Shown: piece after piece, positions 22,230 through 33,813 of the stretch | Layout: the number at the start of each line of letters is the position of its first letter | How positions within the stretch are numbered: position 1 is the stretch's first letter | NCBI RefSeq assembly: GCF_025399195.1 | Contig: NW_026252134.1 | Span: 62,001 to 126,000, forward strand | Source: Umbelopsis ramanniana AG | Lineage: Eukaryota; Mucoromycota; Umbelopsidomycetes; Umbelopsidales; Umbelopsidaceae | DNA: 64,000 nucleotides | Direction of reading: 5' to 3' | Notes under the pieces: generated by a model | What the model was told of the DNA's origin: nothing | The model's input: the letters and a program-made list of their open reading frames with translations, nothing else | The model's database searches: none | Made by a program: the position numbers and the translations under genes

Positions 22230-24211
22230 ATGAGCTCGGATCTGGAAATGTACCAATATGGAGTCAAGTCAAACCGCTATTCTTCTGGTCGGCCACCAGT
22301 ACCCCCACTAGATATAGATCAATCACCTCACACTCTTTACTCTGATGATACATGTGCATCTACTCCTTCTGAAACACAAACTGTCATTGAGCATCCATCT
22401 GTTCAACCCCGCACCTACCCCATCGCATGGCTTGTCTTATTCTTACTTGTTTTGCTTCGCTCAGCTGTCAGCATATACCAAACAACATTCAGTCCTATAC
22501 CTGCAGTCACTGCAGAATATATGGGTGTCAGTTTGACAGCAATTAATTGGCTTGCTAATGTACAATCTATTGTATATGTCATTCTTAGCTTTTTCACTGG
22601 TTGGATCTTCGAGACTATAGGCGTCAAGAAATCGGTAAATTAACCTAACTGCTCATAGCTTGCTGGAAATGCTTTTTACTGATGCTTCTTCATAGCTTTT
22701 GTTGGCTGCATGCTTAAATACTATTGGATGTTGGATTCGCTGGATAGCCGTTCAATTCCCACAACCATCCTTCCCTATTCTGATGATTGGCCAAGTTATT
22801 GCTTCGGCTGCTTGTCCCTTAACCCTCAACATTATGACTATGGTAAATAGTTAATTTCAATACTAAAAAACTGCTTATTTCATTGCTCTAATCTCAATGC
22901 TGGCCGAAAGTTTGCCGCCACATGGTTTACAGAAAATCGTCGAGCAACTGCAGGTGTCTTTGTTGGTAAGTTATGCACATCCCTTATATTGGCTGACACA
23001 TCCTTGTAGCTCACCATAGGTTTATTTTTTTAAAAAAAATCTCCACAGCATCAAATTATGGTGGTATTATTGCCTACTTCTTGATGCCTGCCATTGCAAC
23101 TGGAAAGGAGCGCATTGGATTTACTGTAAGTAATCAATTTCTACCAACTCATGATTTTACAAAAAAAAAATATGCCGAAAAGCTTTATCGCTGACCACTC
23201 TGGATTAGTTAATCATGGTAGCCGTGATAGCAACCGCTGCTGCTGTTCCATTCTTTTTCATCCCTGAAAAGCCACCTACGCCCGCTTCGGTTGTGTCCAC
23301 AGAACCACGACCATCGTATTTTGGAGGTATCAAATTACTGATGTGCAACAAACATTACTGGGTGTTGTTGATGATTCATGGACTCAACGTTGGCTTAAGC
23401 ATCTCGTTTGGTACCTTGTTCACTCAAATTCTCACGCCATATGGCTATACAAATTCTCAAGCCGGCATTCTCTCGGCTGTTGCGCTAGTGTCCGGAACAT
23501 TGGGATGCTGTAAGTATTAGTCCGGATAGCCGTGGCCTTTGACCAATCATTTTCTAACCATTATCTTGGGATGGCAGCCGTGGCTGGTCCAGTACTAGAT
23601 ATCACCAAGCAGCATAAGCTCTTTTTACGCTTGATGGCGCCATTGATGCTTTCCACATACGTTGCCTTTATCTTCATAAGTGAGTGCTTAATCTCTTGTA
23701 CCGAGAGTACGTTACCTTGTCTAACATTACATTACGCTTTCAGTTCAGAAAAACTCTTTCGCAGCTGTGCTATACGTGAATGCCATGAATCAATTTTTCC
23801 TTTCCTTCTTGGTACCTGTGGTCATTGAACTCGGTGCAGAAGGTATGTACATGAGGTGGTTTGCATAAGTGAAAAATTAGCCAAATGATAGTCTAACGAA
23901 ATTTCCTATTTCCCTTTTGGCTTTTTGCAGCTTCATATCCAGTATCCGAAAGCACATCGTCTTCTTTCCTCTGGCAGTTTTGTCAGATCTTTGGCTTTAT
24001 TTTCGTCCTCATCATGGACCAGCTACGTGATCCCAATGGTGATCCAAAAGATAACCTTACTCATGGCTTAATCTTCCAATGCTGTGCAGCCGCCGTTTGT
24101 ACCATCTTTTGTTTCCTCTATAATGGACCCATGAAGCGAACAGAGGCCCTTCAATCATTACGCAGCCACGACATTGACAACCTTGCCATCTCCAAGGAAG
24201 ACCAGGCATAA
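22230..24211 (+). CDS. MFS transporter, SLC49 (FLVCR/MFSD7/DIRC2)-like
   Basis: Eight exons: 22230-22634, 22696-22842, 22911-22965, 23049-23125, 23209-23509, 23578-23679, 23744-23842, 23931-24211; 488 aa. It is a 12-helix major facilitator with a cytosolic N-terminus of about 65 residues. Family marks of SLC49 are TTFSPIPAVTAEYMGVSLTA and INWLANVQSIVYVILSFFTG in helices 1-2, the IGCWIRW stretch, and ASYPVSESTSSSFLW near helix 11. Members move small organic solutes such as choline or pyridoxine in animals; the fungal substrate is unknown. The ATG at 22230 (MSSDLEMYQYG) is used because nothing upstream in frame starts with ATG. Confidence 0.85.
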
Positions 24212-24621
24212 TTATAATTTACCCCTAAGCCATGCATGCATAACATAGCCTTTATACTTCGCGCAGCAACATTTAAAACCGCTAGATGATAGCCTTCTCA
24301 TCATAGGATATCCGCTTTTAATCCCTGAGCAGCTTGATGATCCATTATACCACCGTTTCTTCCAATGATGCTGTATAGTTCACCTACGAAGGCTTGCTAC
24401 CTGTAATCTAGCCTTCTCCTGGCGCAATAAACAACATTACCATTTTGAATTTTCTCCTCATCACAAGCTGTCTCCTCGCACAGTAAAAAGAAAAGAAAGT
24501 CTCGTAGTGTGAGTAAAGGTCTCTATTGGACAATGCTAAAGTGAAGTAAGGGACGATGTGGGGGTGGGGAATAATAAACAAGAGATTAAAAAAAACAAAA
24601 GTACAAGCATGAGCGATGCTT
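24212..24621. other. Convergent 3' flanks
   Basis: A 410-base interval between the MFS stop (+) and the stop of a small minus-strand gene. AT-rich; no gene or RNA recognised. Confidence 0.5.
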
Positions 24622-24902
24622 CTATTTCTTGGCATTGAGACGCTCCTTCTCCAAGTTTTCTTTGAAGGCCTTCATGAAAGTATTGCTGGTTTGTTGACCT
24701 GGTGAACACATTACAGTATTAGTCATTTGAATTCAACTATGGTTTTCTCCAGCGGCCTGATATATATGTACAACTTACCCTTAGAAGTAATGGTGGAGAC
24801 ATGTTGATGAGTCTTGGCGGCTACAGCATTGAAAGTCTTGCTAGCGAGAAGACGCTCAGTGACGAAGGATTGGACCCAAAAGTTGACAAGGCGTTGGAAC
24901 AT
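24622..24902 (-). CDS. Small basic protein, 66 aa, function unknown
   Basis: Two exons (24902-24779 and 24698-24622) joined by a canonical intron give 66 aa. The N-terminal part, MFQRLVNFWVQSFVTERL, is an amphipathic aromatic/basic helix that could be a mitochondrial targeting or membrane-surface segment. The C-terminal part (FMKAFKENLEKERLNAKK) is a charged helix. The good splice sites, a start right after a long leader, and a consistent reading frame across the intron argue for a real gene despite its size. I do not recognise the family. A mitochondrial accessory subunit is one possibility. Confidence 0.6.
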
Positions 24903-26350
24903 TTTACGTAGAAAGCAATGGAAAGTCAATCGTGCCCCGGCCAACCAGGTTTCTGAAAAATCTGAATGAGGATCTGTGACTGCTTAATCGGAAAAGGTCA
25001 TTCGCAGAGCAAAAAGTCCCCTCACACACCTCAGCACTTTTCAAAGGAAACAGTACATATCGCTGTAAAGCTATTGTTTGTAAAATCCCTTTATAAATAA
25101 TATTGTCTTTGCGATCGACTTTTTATGGAAAGTAAGGGTACAGTTGATGAAGCATAGATTATCGAGATGTTGTAAGCTAAACTTCAGGGATAAAAAACCC
25201 CAACGACCCCATTGAAGATCTACGACTTGTCAAATACAAAACAAATATATAGTTAGAAAGCGCAGAACCTCAAGAATTTTCGCGGACCATTACCTTCCCG
25301 AGACGATGGTGGCTGCAATAACCACCAAGGAGAAGGAGCGGAATGGGCTGACTATGCGTCAGAAAGAGCAAGAGAGATAATAGTGCGGAAGGAATGGCGG
25401 TGGGCAGTAACGCTGATCTAGCAGCTGTTTTGGAGGCCAGAGTCAGCCCATTAAAAATTCTTCAGCAGGAAGACAATGGGAAGGAGAACGTGAGCGGTTT
25501 CAAGCACGGTAATGAGACTAGGGCGAGAGGAACGAGATACAGAGGAAGGCAGGACAGACTTCCATGAACTAAAGGTAAACGAGCTAATGTCATTGCGACA
25601 TTCCTTGAGGATGGATAATTCAGGACGTACTTCAGACTAAGGCAAAGATGCGAGAGGAGAAGAACAACAGTCGTAGCGACAATAGAAGAAGACGAACGGC
25701 ACGAAACAAGAGCATCAGTCAAAGCAGCACTAGACGAGGCACGAAAAAGGGCCAGAAACAACATGCGGAGGAGCGAAGAACTGAATTCGCTCCAAATAAT
25801 AGGTATGAAGACGTTTGCTAACGACTTTTGTTTAAAGGTAACATACCCACCTAGCTGTGAGTAGAGTGTACATTTCTTTGAATCTCTCAGTTAATAAAGG
25901 AATACATGGAGATCATCCTGGACGAGTGCCCTCCAGCGGACTGTCCATATCGATCATTGATAGTAGCGAGATCCATAGTTATACGTTTAGTTCAATCCGC
26001 AATTTCAATGGTATGCGCGATAGCTACCATTTCACTTGCTCAAGTAAGTAGTCCCACATATGCATTGAGTGATTGAGAGCATCATAAGGTGGTTGTGAGC
26101 ATTTACTTTTGTAGTTTAAAGGCGTTACCCGGACCTGCGCTTTGGCAAGAACTGTCGCCAAAAAGAGACCTAGATGATTTGAAGGCAGCACAATTGCTTG
26201 GTTTTAATTTATTGAAAACTGATGGACTTGGTTGCAGTTGTAGAAAATTAGTTGCACATGTACTCTCGTGCATAAAGGTAATGCTGTTGTTGAAATACCA
26301 AGTATTTAGATCATAAAAATGCCATAGTTTGCTCACTGTCCATCTGATAA
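24903..26350. other. Gene-poor stretch with a purine-rich island
   Basis: About 1.45 kb. From about 25290 to 25800 the plus strand is purine-rich (gag/aga/cga runs) and GC-richer than its flanks. It contains a 57-codon ORF (25394-25567, starting MAVGSNADLAAVLEARVSPL) and a following Arg/Lys-rich open stretch (about 25650-25820), but no joined gene could be built. From 25820 to 26350 overlapping ORFs on both strands show no family features. A decayed gene or mobile element is possible. Confidence 0.35.
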
Positions 26351-27690
26351 TTAAAGTTTTATCTTAGAAGCGCACCAATCCGTTAACTTTGATACGTCTT
26401 CTTCCCATACAGCGTCATTGCATGGAATTTCTGGTTGCATGATCCATATATGTGGCATACTCCTGGTCAGTTCTTCGACATCCACCTCATCCTCTCGATT
26501 CCGACGAATGAATGTCTGAATATCATGTTTGAAAACTTCCAGTCCTCCATAGGTTACAAGCAGGGGGGGATGACCCTTGAATGTTTCGGCATACATAGGT
26601 GATAGCTCTGGATCATTTATAGCCATATCCTCTGGTACGTAGCGGCTGATGGCGTTATTAAGACTTTTGATACCAACGCAATCTACAGATCGATTGGATG
26701 TATAGGTTGGAGAAGTTGTTTCCAAGTTTACCCAAGGGGATACCAAAATCGCTCCCGCTGGAAAATTCTCTGGTTTAAGATGCTGTAAAATGACCGCTGT
26801 CAAATTCCCACCCGCTGAATCGCCCCCTGCAACATCACCATGTAAGTTATCAACAATCATCTGACATGTGCACCCTGGAAAGCTATGCGTACCAATGATG
26901 GCCTTTTTGGGATCGATTCCTAGGTCGTTTATCAAATAGTTGTAACAGCTCATGCATTCATCGCGTTGTTTAGGGTATATGGCTTCTGGTGTGCGAACTG
27001 GATGATGCATATCATCATTAGTATAGACTTGTTATTTCATATGGGGGCATTTTGACCTACCATATTTGACCGACAGTATCCTTGCATTGACTGAATGAAC
27101 TGTCTTCAGATTTTCCAGTATTTTGATGTAGAATGCAGAGTACATAATATCGCTTCCAACGCAGAAGCCACCCCCTGTCAGCAGCTAGATGAGATAATGC
27201 AGCAAGTTGGTGTAGAGAAAAGCTTAGTAAAAACACCCACCGTGTATCCAAACCAAAATCAGGTCTTGGTCTTTGGCTTCACAAGTCCACTTGTCGACAT
27301 CCTCTACGTTGGCAGCATCCTCTCCATACCAGCTTCCTTGCCACCCATCACCTTTCACACTTTTGATCCATGGTCTATGCGAAGCCGCTGGTACCGTCAT
27401 AAATTCGATAAACGATCTATATAGCGGTAGAGGAAGGTCGAACACAAATCGCAATAGATTGTATCGCGTTTGTTCCGGAAGAATCTGAACAGACTTCTTT
27501 TTGGCAGCTTCTAGTAATGAGTTCATAAAGATGAGATAGAGAAGTAGAAGAGGTTGCCTGAAGTTCACCACAGGGCTGATCAAAAAGAAATCACCGTTAC
27601 ACTCACTTTCCTATTTACCAGTCCGCCAGTGTCACGAAGCATATGCATACCTTGATCAAGTATTTCGAACACCAAAGATGTATTTAACAT
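26351..27690 (-). CDS. Alpha/beta hydrolase, HSL-like lipase/esterase
   Basis: Five exons (27690-27651, 27510-27241, 27174-27061, 26997-26893, 26826-26351) give 334 aa. The hormone-sensitive-lipase type oxyanion motif HGGGF spans the exon 2/3 junction (WIHGGGFCVGSD). The nucleophile elbow GDSAGGN begins exon 5. The intron before it is a multiple of three and open, so a read-through protein is conceptually possible but would break the elbow. GHPPLLVTYGGLEVFKHD probably carries the catalytic Asp, and MPHIW the His. Exon 1 (13 codons from MLNTSLVFEILDQ) is the least certain part. It lies 3' to 3'-adjacent of the nitrate transporter on the same strand. The substrate is unknown. Confidence 0.8.
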
Positions 27691-28052
27691 AAATACAGGT
27701 TTCAGTAGTGCAACAGTGTCATATGAAGTTTATCATCGACATGCGCGAAAGCTTCCGTTACCATCTACCTTTTTGAATTTAGGGAAAAATTTGCCCATCA
27801 TTTTGAAGCACATGAAGTCAAGCATGTGTGAATGCACGATACCGCCTACAGACCGAGGTATCAATGGTTTTCTAGATCGCATTTTGAGCCGCATTTTGAG
27901 CCGCAAAGACAAATTTCAATGAGCACAGACTTTACACGAGAAGTCTCAGAATTAATGATCCCCTTCTTTTGGGCAGGCTTAGTTCCAAAATTATTTATAC
28001 ATGGTAAGAGATAGATTACATGTTGCAGGTAGCTGGGCTAATGATAGTAATA
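27691..28052. other. Intergenic between hydrolase and nitrate transporter
   Basis: A 362-base gap between two minus-strand genes. A short basic minus-strand stretch (about 27765-27910) is open but cannot be spliced to the hydrolase in frame. A tandem 14-base repeat (cgcattttgagccg, twice near 27878-27903) is visible. Confidence 0.5.
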
Positions 28053-30009
28053 TTATTTAGTGGACCTCAAGTTGTACAACATGCGTCCTTGCACTCTCAG
28101 CAAAAGGGAGCCTGGGATGCCAGCAACCAAGGCAACGATGCCGAGAATGAGGAAAGCAGAGTGATAATCGAGACCATAGCTTTTGAATAAGAAATTGAAA
28201 CACAGCCCTCCCAGCGAACCTGAAGACGGGTGGCCATATTAAGTAAAATTAGGGATGCATACTTTAGGTCACAATTTAAAAACTTACCTCCAGCGCCAAT
28301 GATACCCATCACTGTGCCCGAGTTTTCAGGATCTACATATGGTGCCAGAGCAAACGTCGAGCCACAAGATGCTTGCACAAAGAAGCTGAATAGCACCATC
28401 ATGCCTATACTTGAGTCCAGCCGTCCGAGGCTGTAGCTGAAGCCGATCAAGAAGCAACCTTCGCAAGTGAGAAGAATGATTTGAGCTAAAATTCGGCCAG
28501 GCAACTTCCATTTTCTGAACAAATAGTCGGCAAACAGTCCTCCTGACAGACGAGAAAACAAATTCATAAGGCCAAAGACAGATCCGACGTAAGAGGAAGA
28601 AGTGAGACTGAGCTGGAAGCGATTATGGAAAAGAGCAGCAATGATATTGTCAACACTCAATTCTAAACCAAACGAGCAAGCGTATTGGATCAGTAAAATC
28701 AACACGGGAGGTCGAATCAGTGTCTTGAAGAACACAGCTACTGAGGTTGCAAAGGTTTTGTGAGAGTTGACCGAGGACAAGGAAATAGTGTCGTCGTCCG
28801 TGTTATCAACATCTTCATACACAGCCACCTGTGGCATCTTTTCCATATCTTCATTTTTAACATCTACCGGAGGAGGAACTTGATCATTGGGAACTTGACG
28901 AACGCTATGCCATTTTCCTTCAGGGCAATCATCGGAGAAGAAGATATCAACTAAGCTAACAAGAATACACATTCCTATTTGATGTGCAAAGATGTTGGTT
29001 GAGCTCTCTGTTCATGAGAAAAAAATGATATAAAGCTGCCATTTACCTGCTGGTATAATGTACACAGCCTTCCAAGCTGTACTATTAGGTATGTGGGAGT
29101 AGATGCCGTTATAAATCGGAGGCATGATCAAGTATCTATAAGCCAGGGGCATGGTCAGTAGTTGCGAGCATATTACATGTTGGAATACGAGAGCTTACGT
29201 TATGCCGCCTCCCATATTACCCCATCCGCCAGCTAGAGCATTAGCTGTGCCGACCACATTGGAGGAGAACATTTGGGTTGCCCAAAATTGGCATGGAACA
29301 AATGTGGCACCTAAAATACCAATAAAGAACCTATAGGGTACCACGCCTTTGAGTCTTCGCCACCATGTCAGATGAAGCATTCCAGATGCAGTGAATCCAA
29401 TTACCTCAAGGCAATTAAGCCACCTGCCGTTTTGACTAATCCTACCATGGCCGTCGGTATCGCTCCAACTAGAAGCAGACCGGCCATCACCTTTCTTGGT
29501 CCAAAACGCTCGCAGAGCGGACCCACAAACAAGCGAGCCGCTGGAAGCCGAAATCACCAGTTTTAGCGAATTACAAAGGTGGTCAAGGCACACTCATCTT
29601 GAATCTCTCTCTTACCTATGGTCGCTGCGACTGCCACCACATTAGAATCGTAAACATCGGTCTATTTGTGCGAATTATTAACACATGGTTGACTGTGGTT
29701 CGCTGAGCTGAACAGATGACAAATAAAACAATACATACAGCAGACAAGCCTAGATCAGCTTGAATGATTGATATTAGAGGAGGTATAGAGTACCAGGCGA
29801 GGAAAGCTGTCATAAATGAAATCCATCCCTTAGAAGAAATTAGGCAATATGAATGAACAATTTCATCCTTTGATTCAGACAAGTTTCTTCAAGCAGTGTC
29901 TTCTTACCAGATGAAGTGCTCGCATATGAGGACGAGCGAACGAAAATAGTTTAATGGTGGAGGCTTTTCCGTGGCTGTCAGTTTGGAGAGTCCTACTGAA
30001 CGAGTCCAT
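28053..30009 (-). CDS. crnA: High-affinity nitrate/nitrite transporter, NNP family (NRT2/CrnA)
   Basis: Eight exons (30009-29908, 29828-29739, 29661-29616, 29540-29405, 29330-29199, 29135-29047, 28974-28288, 28219-28053) give 482 aa, a normal size for a fungal NRT2. It is a 12-helix major facilitator of the plasma membrane that imports nitrate with protons. The start [20 protein letters not shown] leads into the family opening [15 protein letters not shown]. The first nitrate signature [12 protein letters not shown] is in exon 5. The second ([13 protein letters not shown], joining SLGG) spans the last intron. A hydrophilic loop rich in acidic residues (about residues 215-265) lies between helices 6 and 7 as in CrnA. 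It diverges from nitrate reductase across a 393-bp promoter. Confidence 0.95.
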
Positions 30010-30334
30010 TTTGCAGTCGGCCAACAGCAGATACTGTGTAATGTGGTAACAACCTGGCACTTTAAGTATTTTTTCAAATCCACCAATTTTTTTATTTTGG
30101 CGATATCGCACAAACTGGAACTAGGCAAATGTTACGGGGAGCTGCTATGATGGTGGAACCAGCCCAATCTTTAATCTCTGATAGGTTGATTCCAAATGTA
30201 GAAACCAACAGCATTATCAAACATGCTTTCCCCTGTCGAAGTATCTTCCGGTGATCACTGGATTAGGTTTGGGTGCGGAAAAGCATTCAGAACCAAACGA
30301 AACCGTACCGATTTGTGCCCCCATCCATTCCAAA

Positions 30335-30343
30335 CTCCGCGGA
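30335..30343. promoter_or_regulatory. NirA/NIT4-type binding palindrome
   Basis: The bases ctccgcgga contain TCCGCGGA, the Neurospora NIT4 site, and also fit the Aspergillus NirA consensus CTCCGHGG. It lies 60 bases upstream of the nitrate reductase ATG and about 325 bases upstream of the transporter start. It suggests pathway-specific control by a Zn2Cys6 activator; the activator gene is not in this window. Confidence 0.65.
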
Positions 30344-30344
30344 C

Positions 30345-30352
30345 TTTATATA
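30345..30352 (+). promoter_or_regulatory. TATA box of nitrate reductase
   Basis: The sequence tttatata lies 51 bases before the ATG at 30403 and directly after the TCCGCGGA palindrome. It favours 30403 as the start over upstream in-frame codons, which would lie before the TATA element. Confidence 0.6.
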
Positions 30353-30402
30353 CGACCTTCTGCATCAAGTTTTCATCTATTATATCACTCGCTACTCATC
30401 AA

Positions 30403-33259
30403 ATGCCGCCAAACTCTATCATTCTAACGCAAAATAACTCGATAAATAACATCTCAACCTATGCGACTGACATCTCCAACGTAGATCCCCGGGATAGAGA
30501 TACCCCGGATCATGTTGTAGCCCGTAATTCAAATCTGATTCGTCTTACTGGCAAGCATCCATTCAACGCCGGTACCGTACCTTCTAGCTCTACATTTTCA
30601 CGCCACAGAGAAATTATTCTAACCCAATCCTCATGTAGAACCCTCGGTACAACTTTTGGACAAAAGCGGATTCATAACCCCCAACGACCTCCACTTTGTT
30701 CGCAATCATGGAGCTGTTGCCCACTGTGACTTTAATTCTCATCAGTTACAAATCCACGGCGAAGTGAAAAACCCATGCTCAATATCCATGCATGATTTAC
30801 TGCAACTGCCTTCCATCACGTTCCCCGTCACCATGACATGTGCTGGTAACCGACGGAAAGAGGTGAATATGCGCAAACAAACCATTGGATTTAACTGGCA
30901 AGTTACCGCTGTTTCAAAAAAAGCATTGATCGCTAATGTCCAACAACTTACGCCTTTGATTTTTATAACTATAGGGGTGCTGCTGGTAATAGTAATGTTT
31001 CGAAATCAGATGGGGCTTAGTAAGTTTTCGCTTACACTTATTGTGAACCAGGTGTTAGTACCGCTAGATGGACCGGCGTACCGCTGAAAGATGTTATCAA
31101 TACATTTGCGGGAGGGTTGACTCGAAAAGCAAGGCATGTTTGTTTTGAAGGATGTGACAACACTCCAAAGGTACAAGACTGGTGTATACTTTGCTGTGCT
31201 TTGACATAATATCTGAATGTATCGTATTCATCCTGTTTCAAATGATAGGGTCCATACGGCACCAGTATATCTACGCAACGAGCCATGAATGAATTTTATG
31301 ATGTTATATTAGCATACAAGATGAATGGAGAGTGGCTCTCACCCGATCATGGATTTCCTTTGCGAGTTATTGTTCCAGGCTGCATTGGTGGCCGCAGCGT
31401 CAAGTGGTTGACAAAGATACATATATCAGAAACCGAGTCTTCCAATATTTACCACTATGTGGATAACAAGGTGTTCCCAAGTTTTGTGGACAAGGATTTG
31501 GCTGACGCTGAGAAATGGTGGTATAAACCTGAATACACATTATATGACCTGAATGTCAATAGCGCAATTCTCTGCCCTGATCATGGCGCAACCTTACCCA
31601 TTAGCCAAGCTATAACGGACGACACATTCAACTTACGTGGATACGCATACAGCGGAGGCAACAGGAAAATTACTCGAGTTGAACTTTCTTTTGATGGAGG
31701 AGAAACTTGGGAATTGACCACGCTTACCCATCCCGAGGAGGATGAACTGCCGGAGCTGACCGAGAATGACGATCATGGTTACGAAAGAATCAGGTATTGG
31801 TGCTGGGCACTTTGGAGTCATTCTATCAAGCCTTCTCGACTGCTGCGATGCCAAGAAATCTCTGTTCGGGCATGGGATGAGGCGCAAAATACGCAGCCAG
31901 GAAACTTTTCTTGGAACCTTATGGGCATGATGAACAACAGTTGGTTCACCATCAAAGTCGACATAGTAGATACCCCTGATGGTAGCGGTTTACGCTTCCG
32001 ACATCCTACCATTGCTGGCCCCGAAAAAGGAGGCTGGTTAGACGTTTTGCAACCTGAGAAACAAACTGTTGCGAAAGACACTAAACCATTAACCGATTTG
32101 AAGACATATAGCTGGAGAGAAGTGGAAAAACACAATGTAGACGACGATTGTTGGATCGTTGTTCGGGATATGATTTATGACTGTACTCCATTTATGAAGG
32201 CACACCCTGGTGGAATAGACTCCATATTACTAGTTGGTGGCCAAGATTGTACGGAAGATTTTGACGCAATCCATTCTACTGCTGCTCACGAAATGCTACA
32301 AAAATATATTATCGGCACTCTATCCAAGGATTCACAAGCACCTGTTGAAGATCGCACTCATTCCGACCCTGCTTCAGATCAGTTCCTAGAACCCAAGATT
32401 TGGAAGACCTTGGTCCTGGAGAAGAAAGTCTACATTACACAAGATATTTGCTTGTTTCGGTTCACATTCTCCTCACCCTCTATGAAGCATGGATTGCCTG
32501 TTGGAAAACATGTTTATTTACGCTGTCGATCAGACTCCAAACTCATTATGCGCGCATATACGCCAAGTCTATGTGGTGATGGGTTTATGGAGTTCATCAT
32601 TAAGATTTACCGTCCAGCCCAAGAGTATCCAGCAGGTGGTCTATTTACACAGCAAGTAGAGAAATTAAATATAGGAGATTCCATCGAAACAAAAGGTCCT
32701 CTGGGAAGCTTCGAATATCTTGAAATGGGACGATTCATCCACCTCAAAAGACAAGATATTGGACACGCCAAGGACATTGGCATGATTTGTGCTGGCACAG
32801 GAATAACGCCCATCTGGCAAGTTTTGATGGCTATATCACAAGAATTTGGGGACCAATCCACTCGAATTTCACTTATATATGGAAATCGTTATGAAGAGGA
32901 TATTATCTTGAGACAAGAACTAGAAGACATGGCGCTCAAACTTGGACCTGAGAGAATGTCGCTAAGGTAGGCGAAAATACAGTTTCTATTTTTCTGGTGA
33001 TTTGGCCGGTAAGGGTGTTCGCTGATCATTTGTGTTTAGAGTCCTATTATCCAGACCATCCAATACTTGGAAACATGGCAAAGGCCGTATCAATAGACAG
33101 GAAATTAGAAATCATTTGTTTCCCTTCAATGATGTTGTAAAAGATAGTAGTATAGTACTTCTTTGCGGAACAGATGCAATGGTTCATGACACATTTATCC
33201 CGGCTGTAGAGGAGATCTATGATCCAGAGTTTATGGAAAACAGTGTTTATGTGTTCTAG
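30403..33259 (+). CDS. niaD: Nitrate reductase, eukaryotic assimilatory (Mo-cofactor, cytochrome b5, FAD)
   Basis: Six exons: 30403-30571, 30639-30897, 30975-31019, 31059-31170, 31249-32966, 33040-33259; 840 aa. It reduces nitrate to nitrite in the cytosol with NAD(P)H. The Mo-cofactor domain carries the ligand Cys in TCAGNRRKE and FNWGAAG. A dimerisation domain follows. The cytochrome b5 domain has YSWREVEKHN with haem ligands in HPGG and FDAIHS. The FAD domain has RAYTPS and KGPLGSFEY, and the pyridine nucleotide domain has CAGTGITPIWQVL and LLCGTDAMV. Intron 2 (30898-30974) begins with GCAAGT, a GC-AG intron, chosen because only this join yields the conserved FNWGAAG. The exon 3-4 acceptor (gttag at 31058) avoids an in-frame stop. 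Confidence 0.95.
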
Positions 33260-33623
33260 TCAATCATAGTATACTACATCGCATGAACATTTGAAATAAT
33301 AAATACTTTTATCCAACGTTCGCGTAATGAGTAGTGGAATTGACTATTGTTAACTCGATGCTTGAACTCATCTTCGCTTGCAGTGCGTGCTGTGCTATGT
33401 TAGTATACTTTGTACACCGCTTCCAGATAACGGCAAAATGGATACTGGCTCACACATCAGTCAATCTACACTGGTAGAGTGTTTCGAAACATTGCATATC
33501 AAAGCCATAGGTTGTCTTTATCATACTCCTCAATTTCTAATTTAGTTTAACAAACATATCCCGAGTCGCACCCACCGCTCTAAAATGAACGTGATACCTT
33601 AGTGATAACGGTCGTTTATGGCC

Positions 33624-33686
33624 ATCCTTATCTTTGTGAGGTGTACGAGTTTCATGTATTCCCTTTCCTAGATTACAAACAAATCC
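33624..33686. repeat. Imperfect direct repeat, copy 1, with GATA core
   Basis: About 63 bases, starting atccttatctttg and ending near gattacaaacaaatcc. Both ends match copy 2 (33749-33813) closely while the middle differs. The ttatct core is a GATA motif on the minus strand. Confidence 0.6.
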
Positions 33687-33748
33687 CCAGGCTTGCACGC
33701 TGTCCGATAGTCAATGTGGCATTTGGGAGATAATGGTCAGTTCTTACT

Positions 33749-33813
33749 ATCCTTATCTTTGGGGCAAGTCAATGTATTCGACGCATTGCCATTCCTGGAT
33801 TGCAAACAAATCG
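33749..33813. repeat. Imperfect direct repeat, copy 2, with GATA core
   Basis: About 65 bases, starting atccttatctttg and ending near gattgcaaacaaatcg. It sits about 62 bases after copy 1. The conserved ends and the repeated ttatct core suggest a duplicated regulatory block upstream of nitrite reductase. Confidence 0.6.

Larger units (their letters stand above)
30010..30402. promoter_or_regulatory. Bidirectional promoter of nitrate transporter and nitrate reductase
   Basis: The 393 bases between the two divergent starts hold several GATA cores: a palindromic gatatc at 30102-30107, gata at 30180-30183, and ttatc at 30214-30218. GATA factors of the AreA/NIT2 type activate nitrate genes when ammonium is scarce. 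A TCCGCGGA palindrome and a TATA box lie on the nitrate reductase side and are listed separately. Binding is inferred from motif match only. Confidence 0.7.

Noticed and set aside
26826-26893. Reading the hydrolase intron (26827-26892) as coding
   Set aside because: It is open and a multiple of three, but it has good donor and acceptor sites and removing it gives the intact GDSAGGN elbow preceded by the family's hydrophobic strand.
27878-27903. Short tandem 14-base repeat as a CRISPR-like or regulatory array
   Set aside because: Only two adjacent copies, no spacers; probably chance duplication.
27765-27910. Basic minus-strand stretch as first exon of the 26351-27690 hydrolase
   Set aside because: A donor follows it, but no acceptor before the MLNTSLVFEILDQ exon gives a usable frame.
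30223-30402. Longer nitrate reductase start upstream
   Set aside because: The added 60 residues have no family counterpart and would span the TATA box and the TCCGCGGA site.
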